Shown one piece after another: positions 42,960 to 54,500 of a stretch of DNA of 64,000 nt; the first letter of the stretch is position 1; each line of letters opens with the position of its first letter. Source of the stretch: Pontibacter sp. Tf4 (GTDB taxonomy: Bacteria > Bacteroidota > Bacteroidia > Cytophagales > Hymenobacteraceae); the NCBI RefSeq assembly GCF_014212495.1, contig NZ_JACKZC010000003.1:248001-312000 (forward strand), written 5' to 3'. The notes below the pieces were generated by a model. The model did no database searches and was not told where the DNA came from. It was given only the letters and a program-made list of their open reading frames with translations. The position numbers and the translations under genes were made by a program.

Positions 42960-44048
42960 TTATGCGATCTCTAATTCAGTTTCTTCAGCTACTTTTTTGG
43001 CACTGCGCTGCCACTGCAGTTGTTCATCGATGGCGTTTATTTCCTGCAGGTGGTTCAGCACTTTCAGGCGCATCAGTTGTGAGTTACGGAAGTCGCCATC
43101 TTTAAAGCCCATCTGCGTTAAGCCCTCGCGAAGCTCAACTATAGCCTGCTTTAAGGATACCTGGGGCTGGTGGTTAGGTGCCAGCGCCTTAAACAGGTCG
43201 AAGTTTACGCGGTAAGAGCGTTTGTCAGGGGCCGCTTCTAAATTCACAGATACTTCAGTACCCGGAATCACTTCCGCTACAGCCTGGGCCAGTTCCTTCA
43301 CCTGGTAGTTCCACTCGTTGCTACCAGCATTTACTGCCAGGAATTCGCCACCGTTTTCCGGAGTTCGGGTAATAGCCCATTCAATAGCGCGTGCCATGTC
43401 TTTTACGTGGATCAACGGTCTCCATGGCGTTCCATCGCTCAGTATCGTGATTTTGCCAGTTGAAATTGCTCCAGCTACGAAGTCATTCAGCACTAAGTCA
43501 AGGCGCAATCGGTCGCTCATGCCGCAGGCAGTGGCAAAACGCAGGCAGGTAATGGTAAAGCCATCGCCAGCTAGAGGAGCCAGTTCTTTCTCTGAGGCAA
43601 CTTTTGAGCGGGCATACGCCGTCAGCGGGTTCAGTTCAGAATCCTCGGTCTTGGCCTGCTCTGATGCTGCACCGTACATGCTGCAGCTTGATGCAAACAC
43701 ATAGTTCTTTACACCGGCAGCTTTCGCCATCTCCGCAATTCTGATCGATGATCTATAGTTTACATCCAGTGTTACTTCTTCAAATTTGTTACCCATCGGG
43801 TCGTTCGAAATGGCTGCCAGATGCACTACGGCATCCATACCTTCCAATACTTCGGCTGGCATGGTGCGCACATCGCCAAACAGCTGCTGGTCTAGTTTGC
43901 TCTCCGGCAGGAAAGGCGCATTTGTAAGGCTTGTAGCGAAATAGGCCATATCGTAGCCAATAAGGGTAGCTTCGGGGTACGTGGCGCGCAACTGGCTAAC
44001 TACGTCAGGGCCCACATAACCCATATTTCCGGTTATTAATATCTTCAT
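42960..44048 (-). CDS. NAD-dependent epimerase/dehydratase (extended SDR)
   Basis: 362-residue extended short-chain dehydrogenase acting on nucleotide sugars. MKILITGNMGYVGPDVV has the G-x-x-G-x-x-G variant of the NAD loop. AVVHLAAISNDPMG is the downstream NAD motif, SSCSMYGAA supplies the catalytic Ser/Thr zone, and TAYARSKVASE gives the YxxxK pair. LLGIHV-like RPLIHVKDMARAIEW closes the substrate domain. It lacks the G-x-x-G-F-K-G signature of CDP-glucose 4,6-dehydratase. A gap of 40 nt separates it from rfbF and 12 nt from rfbC. The reaction (4-ketoreduction, epimerisation or dehydration) is not determinable. Confidence 0.85.
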   Translation of the reverse strand: MKILITGNMGYVGPDVVSQLRATYPEATLIGYDMAYFATSLTNAPFLPESKLDQQLFGDVRTMPAEVLEGMDAVVHLAAISNDPMGNKFEEVTLDVNYRSSIRIAEMAKAAGVKNYVFASSCSMYGAASEQAKTEDSELNPLTAYARSKVASEKELAPLAGDGFTITCLRFATACGMSDRLRLDLVLNDFVAGAISTGKITILSDGTPWRPLIHVKDMARAIEWAITRTPENGGEFLAVNAGSNEWNYQVKELAQAVAEVIPGTEVSVNLEAAPDKRSYRVNFDLFKALAPNHQPQVSLKQAIVELREGLTQMGFKDGDFRNSQLMRLKVLNHLQEINAIDEQLQWQRSAKKVAEETELEIA

Positions 44049-44088
44049 AGGTGAGGGTATTTAAATCTATAGTTGAGGAAGGAATTTC

Positions 44089-44892
44089 TTAGTTTTTGGC
44101 AGTCGTCAGCATTTTGCACCACACGTTCCATGGGGCTTCACCTTTCTGCCATAGTTCTTCCAGCACGTGCTTGTCGCGCAGGGTATCCATTGGCTGCCAG
44201 AAACCAGTGTGGCGGTAAGCGGACAGTTCGCCTTCTTTGGCCAATTGCTCCATCGGCTCGCGCTCCCAGGTGGTGCTGTCGTCTTCAATGTAATCGAATA
44301 CGCCTGGTTCCAGCACAAAGAAACCACCGTTTATCCATGGCATTTCACCACCTGTTGGCTTCTCCTGGAACTGGTTGATGCGGGTTGCTTCTGATGACAG
44401 GTTAAAGGCACCGAAACGGCCCGGCTGCTGTACCGCAGTAAGTGTGGCCAGTGTTCCCTGTGCTTTGTGGAACTCGATAGAAGCGGCTACATCCACATCG
44501 CTTACGCCATCGCCATAAGTCAGGCAGAAAGTTTCGTTGCCAACATACTCTTTTACACGCTTCAGACGGCCGCCAGTCATGGTGCCTTCGCCGGTGTCAA
44601 CCAGTGTTACCTTCCACGACTCTGTGTTGTTACGATGCACTTCCATGCTGTTCTTGCGCATGTCAAAGGTTACATCAGAATTATGCAGGCAGTAGTTGGC
44701 AAAATATTCTTTTATCATGTGGCCCTTGTAGCCGCAGCAGATCACGAACTCATTAATGCCATAGTAAGAATAAATCTTCATGATGTGCCATAGAATAGGC
44801 TTGCCACCAATCTCTACCATGGGTTTTGGTCTTACGCCGCTTTCTTCGCTGATCCGGGTTCCGTAGCCACCAGCAAGTATAACTGCTTTCAT
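44089..44892 (-). CDS. rfbF: Glucose-1-phosphate cytidylyltransferase RfbF
   Basis: 267-residue enzyme converting CTP and glucose-1-phosphate to CDP-glucose. The N-terminus [18 protein letters not shown] carries the G-G-x-G-T-R loop, and [18 protein letters not shown] matches RfbF. Specific features are [13 protein letters not shown] and [10 protein letters not shown] (metal-binding Asp). An upstream in-frame ATG at 44925 would add 11 residues not seen in the family, so I chose 44892. It heads the SDR-rfbC-SAF unit on the reverse strand. The usual next gene, CDP-glucose 4,6-dehydratase, is absent here. Confidence 0.93.
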   Translation of the reverse strand: MKAVILAGGYGTRISEESGVRPKPMVEIGGKPILWHIMKIYSYYGINEFVICCGYKGHMIKEYFANYCLHNSDVTFDMRKNSMEVHRNNTESWKVTLVDTGEGTMTGGRLKRVKEYVGNETFCLTYGDGVSDVDVAASIEFHKAQGTLATLTAVQQPGRFGAFNLSSEATRINQFQEKPTGGEMPWINGGFFVLEPGVFDYIEDDSTTWEREPMEQLAKEGELSAYRHTGFWQPMDTLRDKHVLEELWQKGEAPWNVWCKMLTTAKN

Positions 44893-45033
44893 AAGTATAA
44901 GGGTTATCGGGTTAAAAATTTGCACCGCACCAATAAACTGTACTATTCCTGCAGCTTTTGTTGCGGTCGGTATTTGATACGGCTATTGCTATATTTTGAT
45001 TTACTTAATTTTATTTTTTTGTATAGAAATACG

Positions 45034-45255
45034 TCAGGCTGCCGTTACAGCAGGCTCAGTAAATTCGTACTGGCTTTTTCGGGACGTATAGAATTGCATG
45101 GCAGTGACCACACAGGTTTGTTTCGGGTAAAGGATAGAGCTGTTGTTTCGGCGGGAATGACACAATTTGGTATAGTACCGCAGCACATAGCGCCGGTAGT
45201 AGCCATAGTTTGAATGGTAGCGATAATAATGTTCTATGTAAGCTCCATACCTCAT
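45034..45255 (-). CDS. Small tyrosine-rich ORF, uncertain
   Basis: A 73-codon frame between the WecG-type gene (24 nt upstream) and rfbF, on the same strand. The first 30 residues are dense in Tyr, Arg and His (EHYYRYHSNYGYYRR), unlike usual non-coding translations, then become ordinary. No family is recognised. It might be a small basic Tyr-rich protein, perhaps a substrate for the Wzc-type kinase, or chance. There is no start-proximal evidence beyond position in a same-strand run. Confidence 0.25.
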   Translation of the reverse strand: MRYGAYIEHYYRYHSNYGYYRRYVLRYYTKLCHSRRNNSSILYPKQTCVVTAMQFYTSRKSQYEFTEPAVTAA

Positions 45256-45278
45256 GCTACTTTTTTTATTGGATTAAT

Positions 45279-46106
45279 TCAGCCAAGCGACTGCTTTCCA
45301 GAACTTCTGCCCAGGGCTCTGTTTGCCAGCAGTTTCAGGGTCAGTGCCACAAACATGCTGTTGGTTACCAGGTAACGCTTCCAGAGGCGCCGCGGCTCCT
45401 GCACCAGACGGTATGCCCATTCCAGGCTCAGGTCACGCGCCCATTTCGGCAGGCGTTTCTCCAGCCCGGCAAATGTCATGTAAGCCTGACCTACGCCCAG
45501 CATGCAGGCATTTACTTTGCCCTTATGTTCGGCCATCCAGCGTTCCTGTTTCGGGCAACCCAGTGCCACAAATACCAGATCCGGATTGGCTTCATTTATC
45601 ATGTTAACTATAGCTGTATCTTCTATGTGGGTTAACTTCCGGAACGGAGGCGAGTAATGGCCTGCTATAGTTAGGTTCGGGTGCTTCTGTCTGGCTGTTT
45701 TAACTACGGCCTCCAGTACCTCGTCGGTAGAGCCGTAAAAGTAAACCGATTTACCACGGGCTTCGGCTTCCTGCAGGAGCGCCGGTAACAGGTCCATGCC
45801 TGCTACGCGGTCTTGTTGCTCACCGTAGAGAAGTTTCATAAGCCTGGAAAGGGGGCCGCCATCGGGGCAAGCCACATCGGCATTGTTCAGGATCTGGTTA
45901 AAATCCCTGTCGCGGTACGCTTCTACCAGCATGTGCACGTTGGCAAAACACACGTAGCTCGACTGTTTGTGTTCACTAAGCCAGAACACCTGCTTTACAA
46001 AATCTTTAAACGTGCCTGCTGTTATATCCGAAGTCAGTAATCGGCGCTTCAGTTGCAAGGGTGGTGCAGTAGCAGCGGGCTTGGTATGTGGTGCGTTAGT
46101 AAGCAT
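45279..46106 (-). CDS. WecG/TagA/CpsF-family glycosyltransferase (GT26)
   Basis: 275 residues. Family motifs are CFANVHMLVEAYRD, ADVACPDGGPLSRLMKL (the conserved P-D-G block), RVAGMDLLPALLQEA, SVYFYGSTDEVLEAV, IAGHYSPPFRKL and DLVFVALGCPKQERWMAEH, in the expected order. These enzymes add the second sugar (ManNAc-type in E. coli) to a polyprenyl-diphosphate sugar at the membrane. The gene overlaps the 3' end of the WcaJ-type phosphotransferase gene by 11 nt, so the two first steps of EPS lipid-linked assembly are translationally coupled. Confidence 0.9.
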   Translation of the reverse strand: MLTNAPHTKPAATAPPLQLKRRLLTSDITAGTFKDFVKQVFWLSEHKQSSYVCFANVHMLVEAYRDRDFNQILNNADVACPDGGPLSRLMKLLYGEQQDRVAGMDLLPALLQEAEARGKSVYFYGSTDEVLEAVVKTARQKHPNLTIAGHYSPPFRKLTHIEDTAIVNMINEANPDLVFVALGCPKQERWMAEHKGKVNACMLGVGQAYMTFAGLEKRLPKWARDLSLEWAYRLVQEPRRLWKRYLVTNSMFVALTLKLLANRALGRSSGKQSLG

Positions 46107-47490
46107 TTTTTTCGCCTTTTATCATGTTCCAGACGGTCAGGAAGATGATCTTCATGTCCATCATAAAACTCCAGTTCTCCATATATTTCACGTCGTATTC
46201 CACGCGCTTCTCCATCAGGTGCACTTCCTTAGTCTCGCCGCGGTAGCCGCTTACCTGTGCGTAACCGGTAATGCCCGGTGTTACGAAATGGCGCATTTTA
46301 TACTTCGATATCACTTTTGAATAATGATCGAGCTGCGATACTAGGTTCGGACGTGGCCCTACCACCGACATATCGCCTAACAGCACATTAAAGAACTGTG
46401 GCAACTCGTCGAGGTTGGTTTTGCGCAGAATAGCCCCGATGCGGGTGATGCGCGGGTCGTTTTTAGTAGCCTGTAACTCGGTCTGGTTGTTTACACGCAT
46501 TGTTCTGAATTTGTAGCAAACAAACAGGCGGTTCTTTTTACCAGGGCGCAGTTGCTTAAAAAAGATCGGTCCTTCAGATTCCAGCCTGATCAGCAGCGCG
46601 ATGATCGGCAGCACGATCGGGAAGATGAGCAGGATAACAGCCAGTGAGAACACAATGTCAAAAGCGCGCTTGATCATGCGGTTCGTTACCTGCTCGAGTG
46701 GCTCTTTACGCACACTGATGATCGGAATATTGTGGTAGAAGTACAGGTTCACATCTTTCTGCACAATGGCACTGAAATCCGGCACAATACGGAAGTACAC
46801 AAAGTTGTCATCGCAGAAAGCGGTCAGTTCATCTACCTGTTCTTTATTATCCAGTGCCTTGGTATAATAGATCTCGTCGATGCTGTGTTGCAGGCAGTAC
46901 TCCTGCAGATCGGCTACCGAGCCTTTTACCAAATTACGGTATGGACTGTTTGTATCCGGCGTATCGTCAAAAAAGCCCATAAATTTGGTACCCGGGTTTT
47001 CGTCGTTGCTGAACGTGTGGTACAGGTTTATAGCTGCCTGTCCGCTGCCCACAATAACGTAACGGGAATAAGCCATGTCGGATTTGGTAAAATAGCGGCT
47101 CAGCTGCATAAACAACAGACGGCTTAAACCGATCAGCATGGCAGTAGAGATATAGGTATACAGCAGCAGCAGACGTGAAATCTCTTCCAGGTTGAAGATC
47201 ACGATACAGGTAGCCAGTATAAAGGCATGCAGCAAAAAGGCATTGATCAGGTTAGAGAACCGTTTGCCAATGGATATAAAACCATCTACGCGGAATACGA
47301 AATTCGAGAATCCGGAAACGATCCACCACACAAGCGCAAACAGCACGAAGAAGATACTATACTGATGATCCAGCTCGACCGTACCGTACCGGAAAAGGTT
47401 TGATAAGTTAAATGCGAGGGCAATAAGGGCTACATCCAGAATTAGCAGAATGATCCTGTTAAAACTGTAATAATGTTGATATTTATTCAT
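46096..47490 (-). CDS. WcaJ-type undecaprenyl-phosphate sugar phosphotransferase
   Basis: 464 residues. It has four N-terminal membrane helices (about 10-120), a CoA-binding-like middle domain ([16 protein letters not shown]) and the C-terminal bacterial sugar-transferase domain. Key motifs are [20 protein letters not shown] (membrane helix), [45 protein letters not shown] in parts and [11 protein letters not shown]. It initiates EPS by moving a sugar-1-phosphate (glucose in characterised relatives) to undecaprenyl phosphate. This gene starts the reverse-strand unit, with about 1.1 kb of non-coding DNA upstream. Confidence 0.93.
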   Translation of the reverse strand: MNKYQHYYSFNRIILLILDVALIALAFNLSNLFRYGTVELDHQYSIFFVLFALVWWIVSGFSNFVFRVDGFISIGKRFSNLINAFLLHAFILATCIVIFNLEEISRLLLLYTYISTAMLIGLSRLLFMQLSRYFTKSDMAYSRYVIVGSGQAAINLYHTFSNDENPGTKFMGFFDDTPDTNSPYRNLVKGSVADLQEYCLQHSIDEIYYTKALDNKEQVDELTAFCDDNFVYFRIVPDFSAIVQKDVNLYFYHNIPIISVRKEPLEQVTNRMIKRAFDIVFSLAVILLIFPIVLPIIALLIRLESEGPIFFKQLRPGKKNRLFVCYKFRTMRVNNQTELQATKNDPRITRIGAILRKTNLDELPQFFNVLLGDMSVVGPRPNLVSQLDHYSKVISKYKMRHFVTPGITGYAQVSGYRGETKEVHLMEKRVEYDVKYMENWSFMMDMKIIFLTVWNMIKGEKNAY

Positions 47491-48577
47491 TTCAGAGACA
47501 CTGTAAAATTATAACCATATACTTCTGGTCGTTTTTCCGGCTGTTTTCTGTAACTCATGCTGGCTACCCGCTATCAGGTTTTATCCGCTGTTAATGGTTT
47601 GGTTCAGAATATGGCCGGTAAAACATAAATAGTACTATAATCGAGTACGCCTGCTTCCTGTAAGGGCTCTGCCAGCACAATCCTACTCCGCTTCAGGCAG
47701 TTTAAATTACGGCACCTAATTCCGAATGGTTTAGTGTTTTCTTTAGATTGATTAAATAATTTTAATTTACTAATACAAGCAACACACTATATAAAAATAT
47801 ATTAATATTAGAGAATTAAGCCCATTTTGCACTCATTTTGGCCCATAACACAGTGCTCCGCCGCAAAATTAATCAATTTATAGTTTTGCACTTTATTAAT
47901 ACATACATTGTACTACCAGTTTTAAGGACCCTACCGGCTTCGTGCAATTTTTTTTCTGCTAAAGGGAATCACTCCGCTAAAAGGAGTCCAAAACAATAGT
48001 TAAGGATGGGTAAGTGAGGTGCAGGTAAGGCAGGCGGTGTTAGCGCAACTTCAAATGTTTAACAAAACCAATAATTTTATTAACTAATACACTTTCAACC
48101 CAAACTATAGTATAAAAATAATTACACATCATACTATAGTTACAAATCAATGCCGCAGCATAGAATTTATGGAACGTGCAGCTCAACCTACCACTTACCA
48201 GGCTTAAAATATATTCTACACATCTGATACAAGAGCAGTTTCATAAAAAAACAGGAACAGGATTAAACTTATTATTTTTAAATTTGGTTTGTCACGCAAC
48301 GGGGATTGTAATTTACAACACTTTAAAAATTGCAATTACCAGCTGACTCCAAAGCCTCGGATCGATTTTTATTATTTCGATTTGAGTGAAACTTGTGCAG
48401 GCAGGCAGATTAACTACCTGCTGCATAATAAATGACCAGATAGAGAACCGGAAAAGTACCAGTACACTATCGATCTGAATTTTTCGCACAAAGCGGGCGG
48501 CAAGGAACTGCTCTCTCTGTTTTAAATCAATACAATAACAAAACTGCTTTTGTAACACACTTTACTGACTTTTAGCC
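47491..48577. other. Long AT-rich divergent intergenic region
   Basis: Nearly 1.1 kb between the reverse-strand WcaJ-type gene and the giant adhesin gene. The part 47740-48320 is strongly AT-rich. It contains several TAnnTTTG words on both strands (for example 48279-48286 forward, 47864-47871 reverse) and the usual AACTATAG words at 48103-48145. The 81-codon reverse-strand frame at 48313-48558 has no recognisable features. No tRNA or hairpin terminator was seen. The region probably holds the promoters and regulators of two large units. Confidence 0.5.
48279..48286 (+). promoter_or_regulatory. Putative -7 box for the giant adhesin gene
   Basis: TAAATTTG matches TAnnTTTG and would give a leader of about 290 nt. 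No TTTG -33 element is visible. Tentative. Confidence 0.3.
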
Positions 48578-51500
48578 ATGCAGTCATATCTTAGAGGCAG
48601 CCTTCTGCCCTTCCTGATTTTTTTCTTCGGGACGTGGGCAAATAGTGTACTCGCACAGGATTGTAAACCTGAAATAAGCACGCCACAGGGAGCTTCTCTC
48701 TGTAACGGCGAGGTGATTTTACAAGCTTCAGAAGCCGAAACCTATACCTGGTCTACCGGCGAAACAACACCTAGCATAAAGATCACAACCCCTGGCACTT
48801 ACTGGGTAAAGACCACCAATACCGCTGAGTGCGAAGGGACATCTGATAGCATAACAATTGCAGGTGCACCGGATGCCAGCATCACAGATCCCGAGTATCC
48901 CGAACTCAACTTTACCTATTGCAGCTACTCCAGCAGCTCATCCGGGTTTAAGTTCACGCTGAACATAGAGAACACTTCCAAAACCAAGGAAACAAACAAA
49001 GAATACCACATTAGCTGGGGTGATGGCAAAACCAATACCTATGGCAAAAACTTCGATAGAGTAACACATACCTATACTGCCGGCGGTGGCTATGATATCG
49101 TACTTACCGTAATTGGCGAAAACGGCTGTAGTACTACCACTACTAAGCGTATGTTTGTGGGCAGCAACCCGGGACTGGGCATCTCCAGCGATGGTAATAA
49201 CACGCAATGCGCCCCTGCCACTTACCGCTTCAAGATCACTGGCGTAGATGGCAACTCCCCTGAGACCGTGTACACATTCCAGTTTGATGACGGCACCCCA
49301 GCCATTACCTACAAGCACGACGAGCTGCCAGCCGACCGTTACATTTACCATACCTTCAACGAATCATCAAAGAACACGGAGTTTGGATTTACCTTAACCG
49401 GATACGCCAAAAACCCTTGTAGTTCATCACGCGCCACGTTTTCCGGTATTCGTATCTCCAAAGGCCCTGAAGCGGACTTTGCTGTTGGCAACGGCACATC
49501 GCTGTGTGTGAACGTGCCGGTAAACCTGCAAAACCTGACCAAGAGCGGGTACGATGCTACCAACAATACCGAAACCTACCAGAGCGAATGGAAAATAGAG
49601 CCGGCAACCGGCTGGCGTTTTGTATCCGGAACGGCTACCTCTAAAAGCCCTAAAATTGTATTTACCGAGCCAGGCAGATATAAACTTACGTTAACAGCCA
49701 AGTCTCTGGATACCAGCTTATCCTGCGGATCGAGCAGCAAAGAGCAGGAAATTATAGTTGCGGCTCCGCCTGTAGCAGATTTCACCTTAGATCCTGCCCC
49801 GTCTGCAAACTGTACGCCTACTACGTTTAAAGCCCTTAATACCTCAACTGGCGATGGCGTAACCTATACCTGGCAGGTACTATCTGCGGACGGCTGGAGC
49901 TTTGCCAATGGCACTACGGCTACATCTGAAAATCCGGAGTTCAATTTCACGAAGGCAGGAGATTACACTATAAAGCTTGTTGCAACCAACCTGTGTGCCC
50001 CGGCCAGTATAAAAGAGCAGAAAATAACTATACGCAGTAAGCCTGTTGTTACGCTGCCTGCCAATGCCGTATACTGTGGTCCGAAAACGATAGCTTTTAC
50101 AGCAGCTAACGCAGCCCACAAACCCACTTACGATGCGCAATCCGGAACTATAACTGGCTACCGCTGGACAGTAACCGGCGGGAATACAACCTTTACAGAA
50201 GGCAGCAGCACATCGGCTAACCCAACTATAGTCTTCCCGGAAGCTGGCTTGTATGCAGTTAGCGTAGTAGCGATAAACGAATGTGGTGATTCGGAGCCGG
50301 CAGTACAACAAATTAGAATTGATGCTTTGCCAGAACTGAAAGCTACGGCCGAAATGCCTGTACTTTGTAAAGGCGGCAGCACTACTATAACCGTAACCGG
50401 CGCTGACACTTATACCTGGGCACCTGCCGATGGCTTGAGTGCCACCACTGGCAGCACGGTTACAGCAAAACCAACCAAGACAACCACTTATACTATAACT
50501 GGCAAGAACAGTGCTACGGGCTGTATCAGCACCACTACTGTAACTATAGTTGTAAACGAACCACCGAAAGTAGAGCTGGTTGCTGATGTGTATGAGATTT
50601 GTGTTGGTCAGGGACAGGCAGTGCTTACTGCATCCGGTGCCGACCGTTACGAATGGTCTCCGGCAACAGGTTTATCGGCTACAACCGGCGCTGAAGTAAC
50701 GGCCACGCCAGCTCAAACCACAACCTATACCGTTACCGGATTTGATGATGAAACCGGTTGCAGCAGCACGGCACAGGTAACTATAAAAGTAAACCCATTG
50801 CCAGTTGTAAGTGCAGGACCTGACATCACGGTTTGTAACAACCCGGTTCCAACCAAACTGTTGGGTAGCCCTGCAGGTGGTGTTTGGAGCGGTGCGCATG
50901 TATCGGCAGACGGTACGTTTACACCACCAGCCCAAACCGGCACTATTACCTTAACCTATACCTACACCGACCCGAACGGCTGCAGCAACTATAGTACAAT
51001 GCAGGTTACTGTTAACGAAGCTCCGGTTGCCGATGCCGGTCAGGATATTACGGTGTGTCTGAACAGCGGCAGCTTCAACTTGAAAGCAAGCCCGGCTGGT
51101 GGTAAATGGAGCGGTTCTGCGCTGGTAACAGCTAACGGCACGTTTACACCATCGAAAGCAGGCGTTTATACCTTAACCTATACTTTCGGCGAAGGCAGCT
51201 GCGAGACAAAGGACCAGGTTATAGTTACTGTAAACGAACTACCTAAAGCCCCCAATGTTGCTGCGGCGGAAATTCTTTGCCCTGGCTTCGGCACTACTTT
51301 GCAGGTACAAAACCCGGTAGGTAAACTGGCCTGGTACGATGCTGCCACAGGTGGCAACCTGTTAGGCGAAGGCGCTATTTTTGAAACACCTGCTCTTGAC
51401 AAAACCACTACTTATTATGTAGAGACAACGATAGAAGGCGGCTGTACCAGCGTGCGTACTGCTGTAAAAGTTACAGTTCGTCCGGCCACTCCGGCGCCTA

Positions 51501-54500
51501 CAGTTGCCCCGGTTACCCTATGCGGAACAGGCAGTGGCGCCACGTTAATAGCGCAAGGCAATGCCACCATCTACCAGTGGTTTGATGTGGCAGAAGGCGG
51601 TACGATGTTATTCCAGGGCCGTTCGTTTGGCATCGCATCTGTAAATGAGAGCAAAACTTACTATGTGCAGGCGGTTATTGATGGTTGTATCAGCCCGAGA
51701 ACTCCGGCAACTATAACAGTGCTGGATGTGATCAGTAATAACACTATTGAGCCTGTAGCTGAGATCTGTGCAGGTCAGACACCTGATCCGTTAGTGGGCT
51801 CTACTCCTATCGGCGGTGACAGCAACTATAGCTATTACTGGGAAATCAGCACGAAATCGGCAACGGAAGGCTTTAGTAAAGTGGAAGGTGCTACTGGCAA
51901 AGATTACCGACCGGGCGCGCTTACTGTACCTACCTGGTTCCGCAGAGTGGCTACTTCTGGGGTTTGCTCGCACGTATCGGAGCCGGTAAAAGTGAGTGTA
52001 ACACCTGTTATCAGCAACAATACAGTGTCGGAAGATGCTACCTATTGCCTTGGCGCAACTATAGCCCAGCTGAACGGCAGTCTGCCAGACGGCGGAAACA
52101 ATACCTATAGCTACCTGTGGGAAATGAGCACCACCGGCGAGAACGGTACTTACACGCAGGCACCAGGTAACAATTCAGACCAGCACTATAAGCCGGGCTC
52201 AGTAGATGTAAATACCTGGTTCCGCAGAAAAGTAACATCAGGCACTTGCCAGGTGAGCATCAGCCAGCCGGTGAAGATCACGATCTATAAACCGATCACA
52301 AACAACACTATAGTTGGTGAACAAACAGTTTGTGCCAATGCCATACCGCAGGTGCTGGAAGGAAGTCAACCGGAAAATGGTGATGGCAACTATAGCTACC
52401 GCTGGTACATGAGCACCGACGGCGAAAACTTTACCCTTGCTACCGGCCAGAACAACGGCATCAACTATAAGGTAGGCGCACTAACCCGCAGTACCTGGTT
52501 TAAGCGCGAAGTTACCGGCGGCCCTTGCGATGCGAGCATCAGCAACACCATCAAAATTCATGTGAACCCGGTTATTGCCAGCAACATCATCTCCAGAGAC
52601 CAGGTAATCTGTTTCGGTACTGAAGCTGCAGTGCTTACCGGTACAACGCCAACCGGCGGAGATGGTAACTATAGTTTCCGCTGGATGGTGAGCACAACTG
52701 GCGCAAACGGCACTTACACACCGGCTGCAAGCACTAACAACCTGCCAAACTATACACCGGGCGCTGTGGCTACCACCACCTGGTACAAGCGCGAAGTAAT
52801 GTCAGGCACGTGCGTGGATGTGTCGCCGGCCATTGAGGTAACGGTAGTGCCGCTTCCGGTGGCTCCTGCCGTGGCGGGTGTTACCATCTGCGAAGGCACC
52901 AAAGCTACGCTTACTGTTTCTGCATCAGGCAACTATAACTGGTACACAACTGCTGATGGCACGAAACCGGTATTCACTGGCCGTAGCTTCGAAACGCCTG
53001 CACTGAGCGCTACTACAACTTATTATGTTGAGACAGTAAATGCTAATGGTTGCGGAAGCTCTGAGCGCACTGCCGTTACCGTTAAGGTAAACAAAAACAT
53101 CAGCAACAACAGCCTTGTAGCGCCAACTGCAGCCATCTGCGCCGGACAAACACCAGCTTTAATTAGCGGAGCAGGCGCAGGACCGGATGGCGGAAACGGT
53201 ACCTATACTTACCGTTGGGAAAAGAAAACCGAAGGCGTGGATGCTGACTTTAAAACCATTGCAGGCGCAACTTCGGCAACTTACCAGCCAACAGCACTTA
53301 CCAAAACAACCTGGTTCCGCCGCGTGGTGATCTCAGGGCCATGTGCCGAGCATGTAAGCGAGCCGGTGAAAGTAGATGTATTGCCAGCACTTGAAAATAA
53401 TACAGTTAAGCCGGCTGTAGCTATCTGTGAAGGTGAAACACCTGCTTTACTTGCTGGCTCAGATCCGACAGGTGGCGATGGTAACTATAGCTATAGCTGG
53501 TCTTACAGTGAGAATGGCACATCATTTACAGAGATCGCCAACAGCAACGTGAAAGACTACCAGCCGGGCAAACTGAGCAGAACAACCTGGTATAAGCGAA
53601 CTGTAGTTTCAGGACCGTGCGCTAAACTGGAAAGCAATGTGGTGCAGGTGATAGTGCATCCGGCTATAGTTGCCAATACCATCACAGCTACCGAAACTAT
53701 AGTTTGCGAGAACGGCAAACTAGGCATCATCAACGGGTCTAAGCATGCAGGCGGCATCAGTGCCTTTACTTACCTGTGGGAAATTAGTACCGATGGTGTA
53801 ACCTATAGTCCGGCTCCGGGCGTGAACAGCAACCAATCGTACCAGCCAGCAGCTCTAACTGTGCCAACCTGGTTCCGCCGCAAGGTTACATCCGGCAAAT
53901 GTTTCGATTATTCGGCTGCAGTTAAGATTGATGTGAATCCGGTGATCGCAGATAACACGATCACCGAAGAGCAAATGGTGTGTGTGGGTGGTACTCCTGC
54001 CCTATTGAAAGGATCTACCCCAAATGGTGGCAATGGCACCTATCGTTACGAGTGGCAGTCTACTACAACTAATTCGCCTGCGGCATTCACTACAGTGGGT
54101 ACAGGTGTTAACTACCAGCCAGGCGCTTTGTCGGTAACAACTTACTTCAGACGAGTAGTTACTTCGGGTGCATGTGCGCATGTATCAAATGTGGTGAAAG
54201 TGACCGTGTCTCCGCAAATCACCAGAAACACAATCACAACTGATCAGACGATTTACTCAGGCCAGCGTCCGGCTCCGTTGACAGGTTCCCTGCCGGCGGG
54301 CGGCGATAATACTTACACCTACCTGTGGGAAGTGAGTACAGATGGCACAAACTATAAGACTGCAACCGGATTAAACGATGGCAGAAACTATAGTCCGGGC
54401 GTTCTCTCTGAAAATACATGGTACCGCAGACGCGTGTTCTCGGGTGGTTGCGAAAGCATCTCCAACGCTGTCAAGATTACGATTACACCATCAATTTCAA

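Noticed and set aside
44920..45213. 97-codon forward ORF opposite the Tyr-rich ORF
   Set aside because: It lies antisense in a reverse-strand run and has no recognisable features.
48313..48558. 81-codon reverse-strand ORF upstream of the giant adhesin
   Set aside because: No motif, unusual composition and a position in the leader/promoter region of the adhesin; likely chance.
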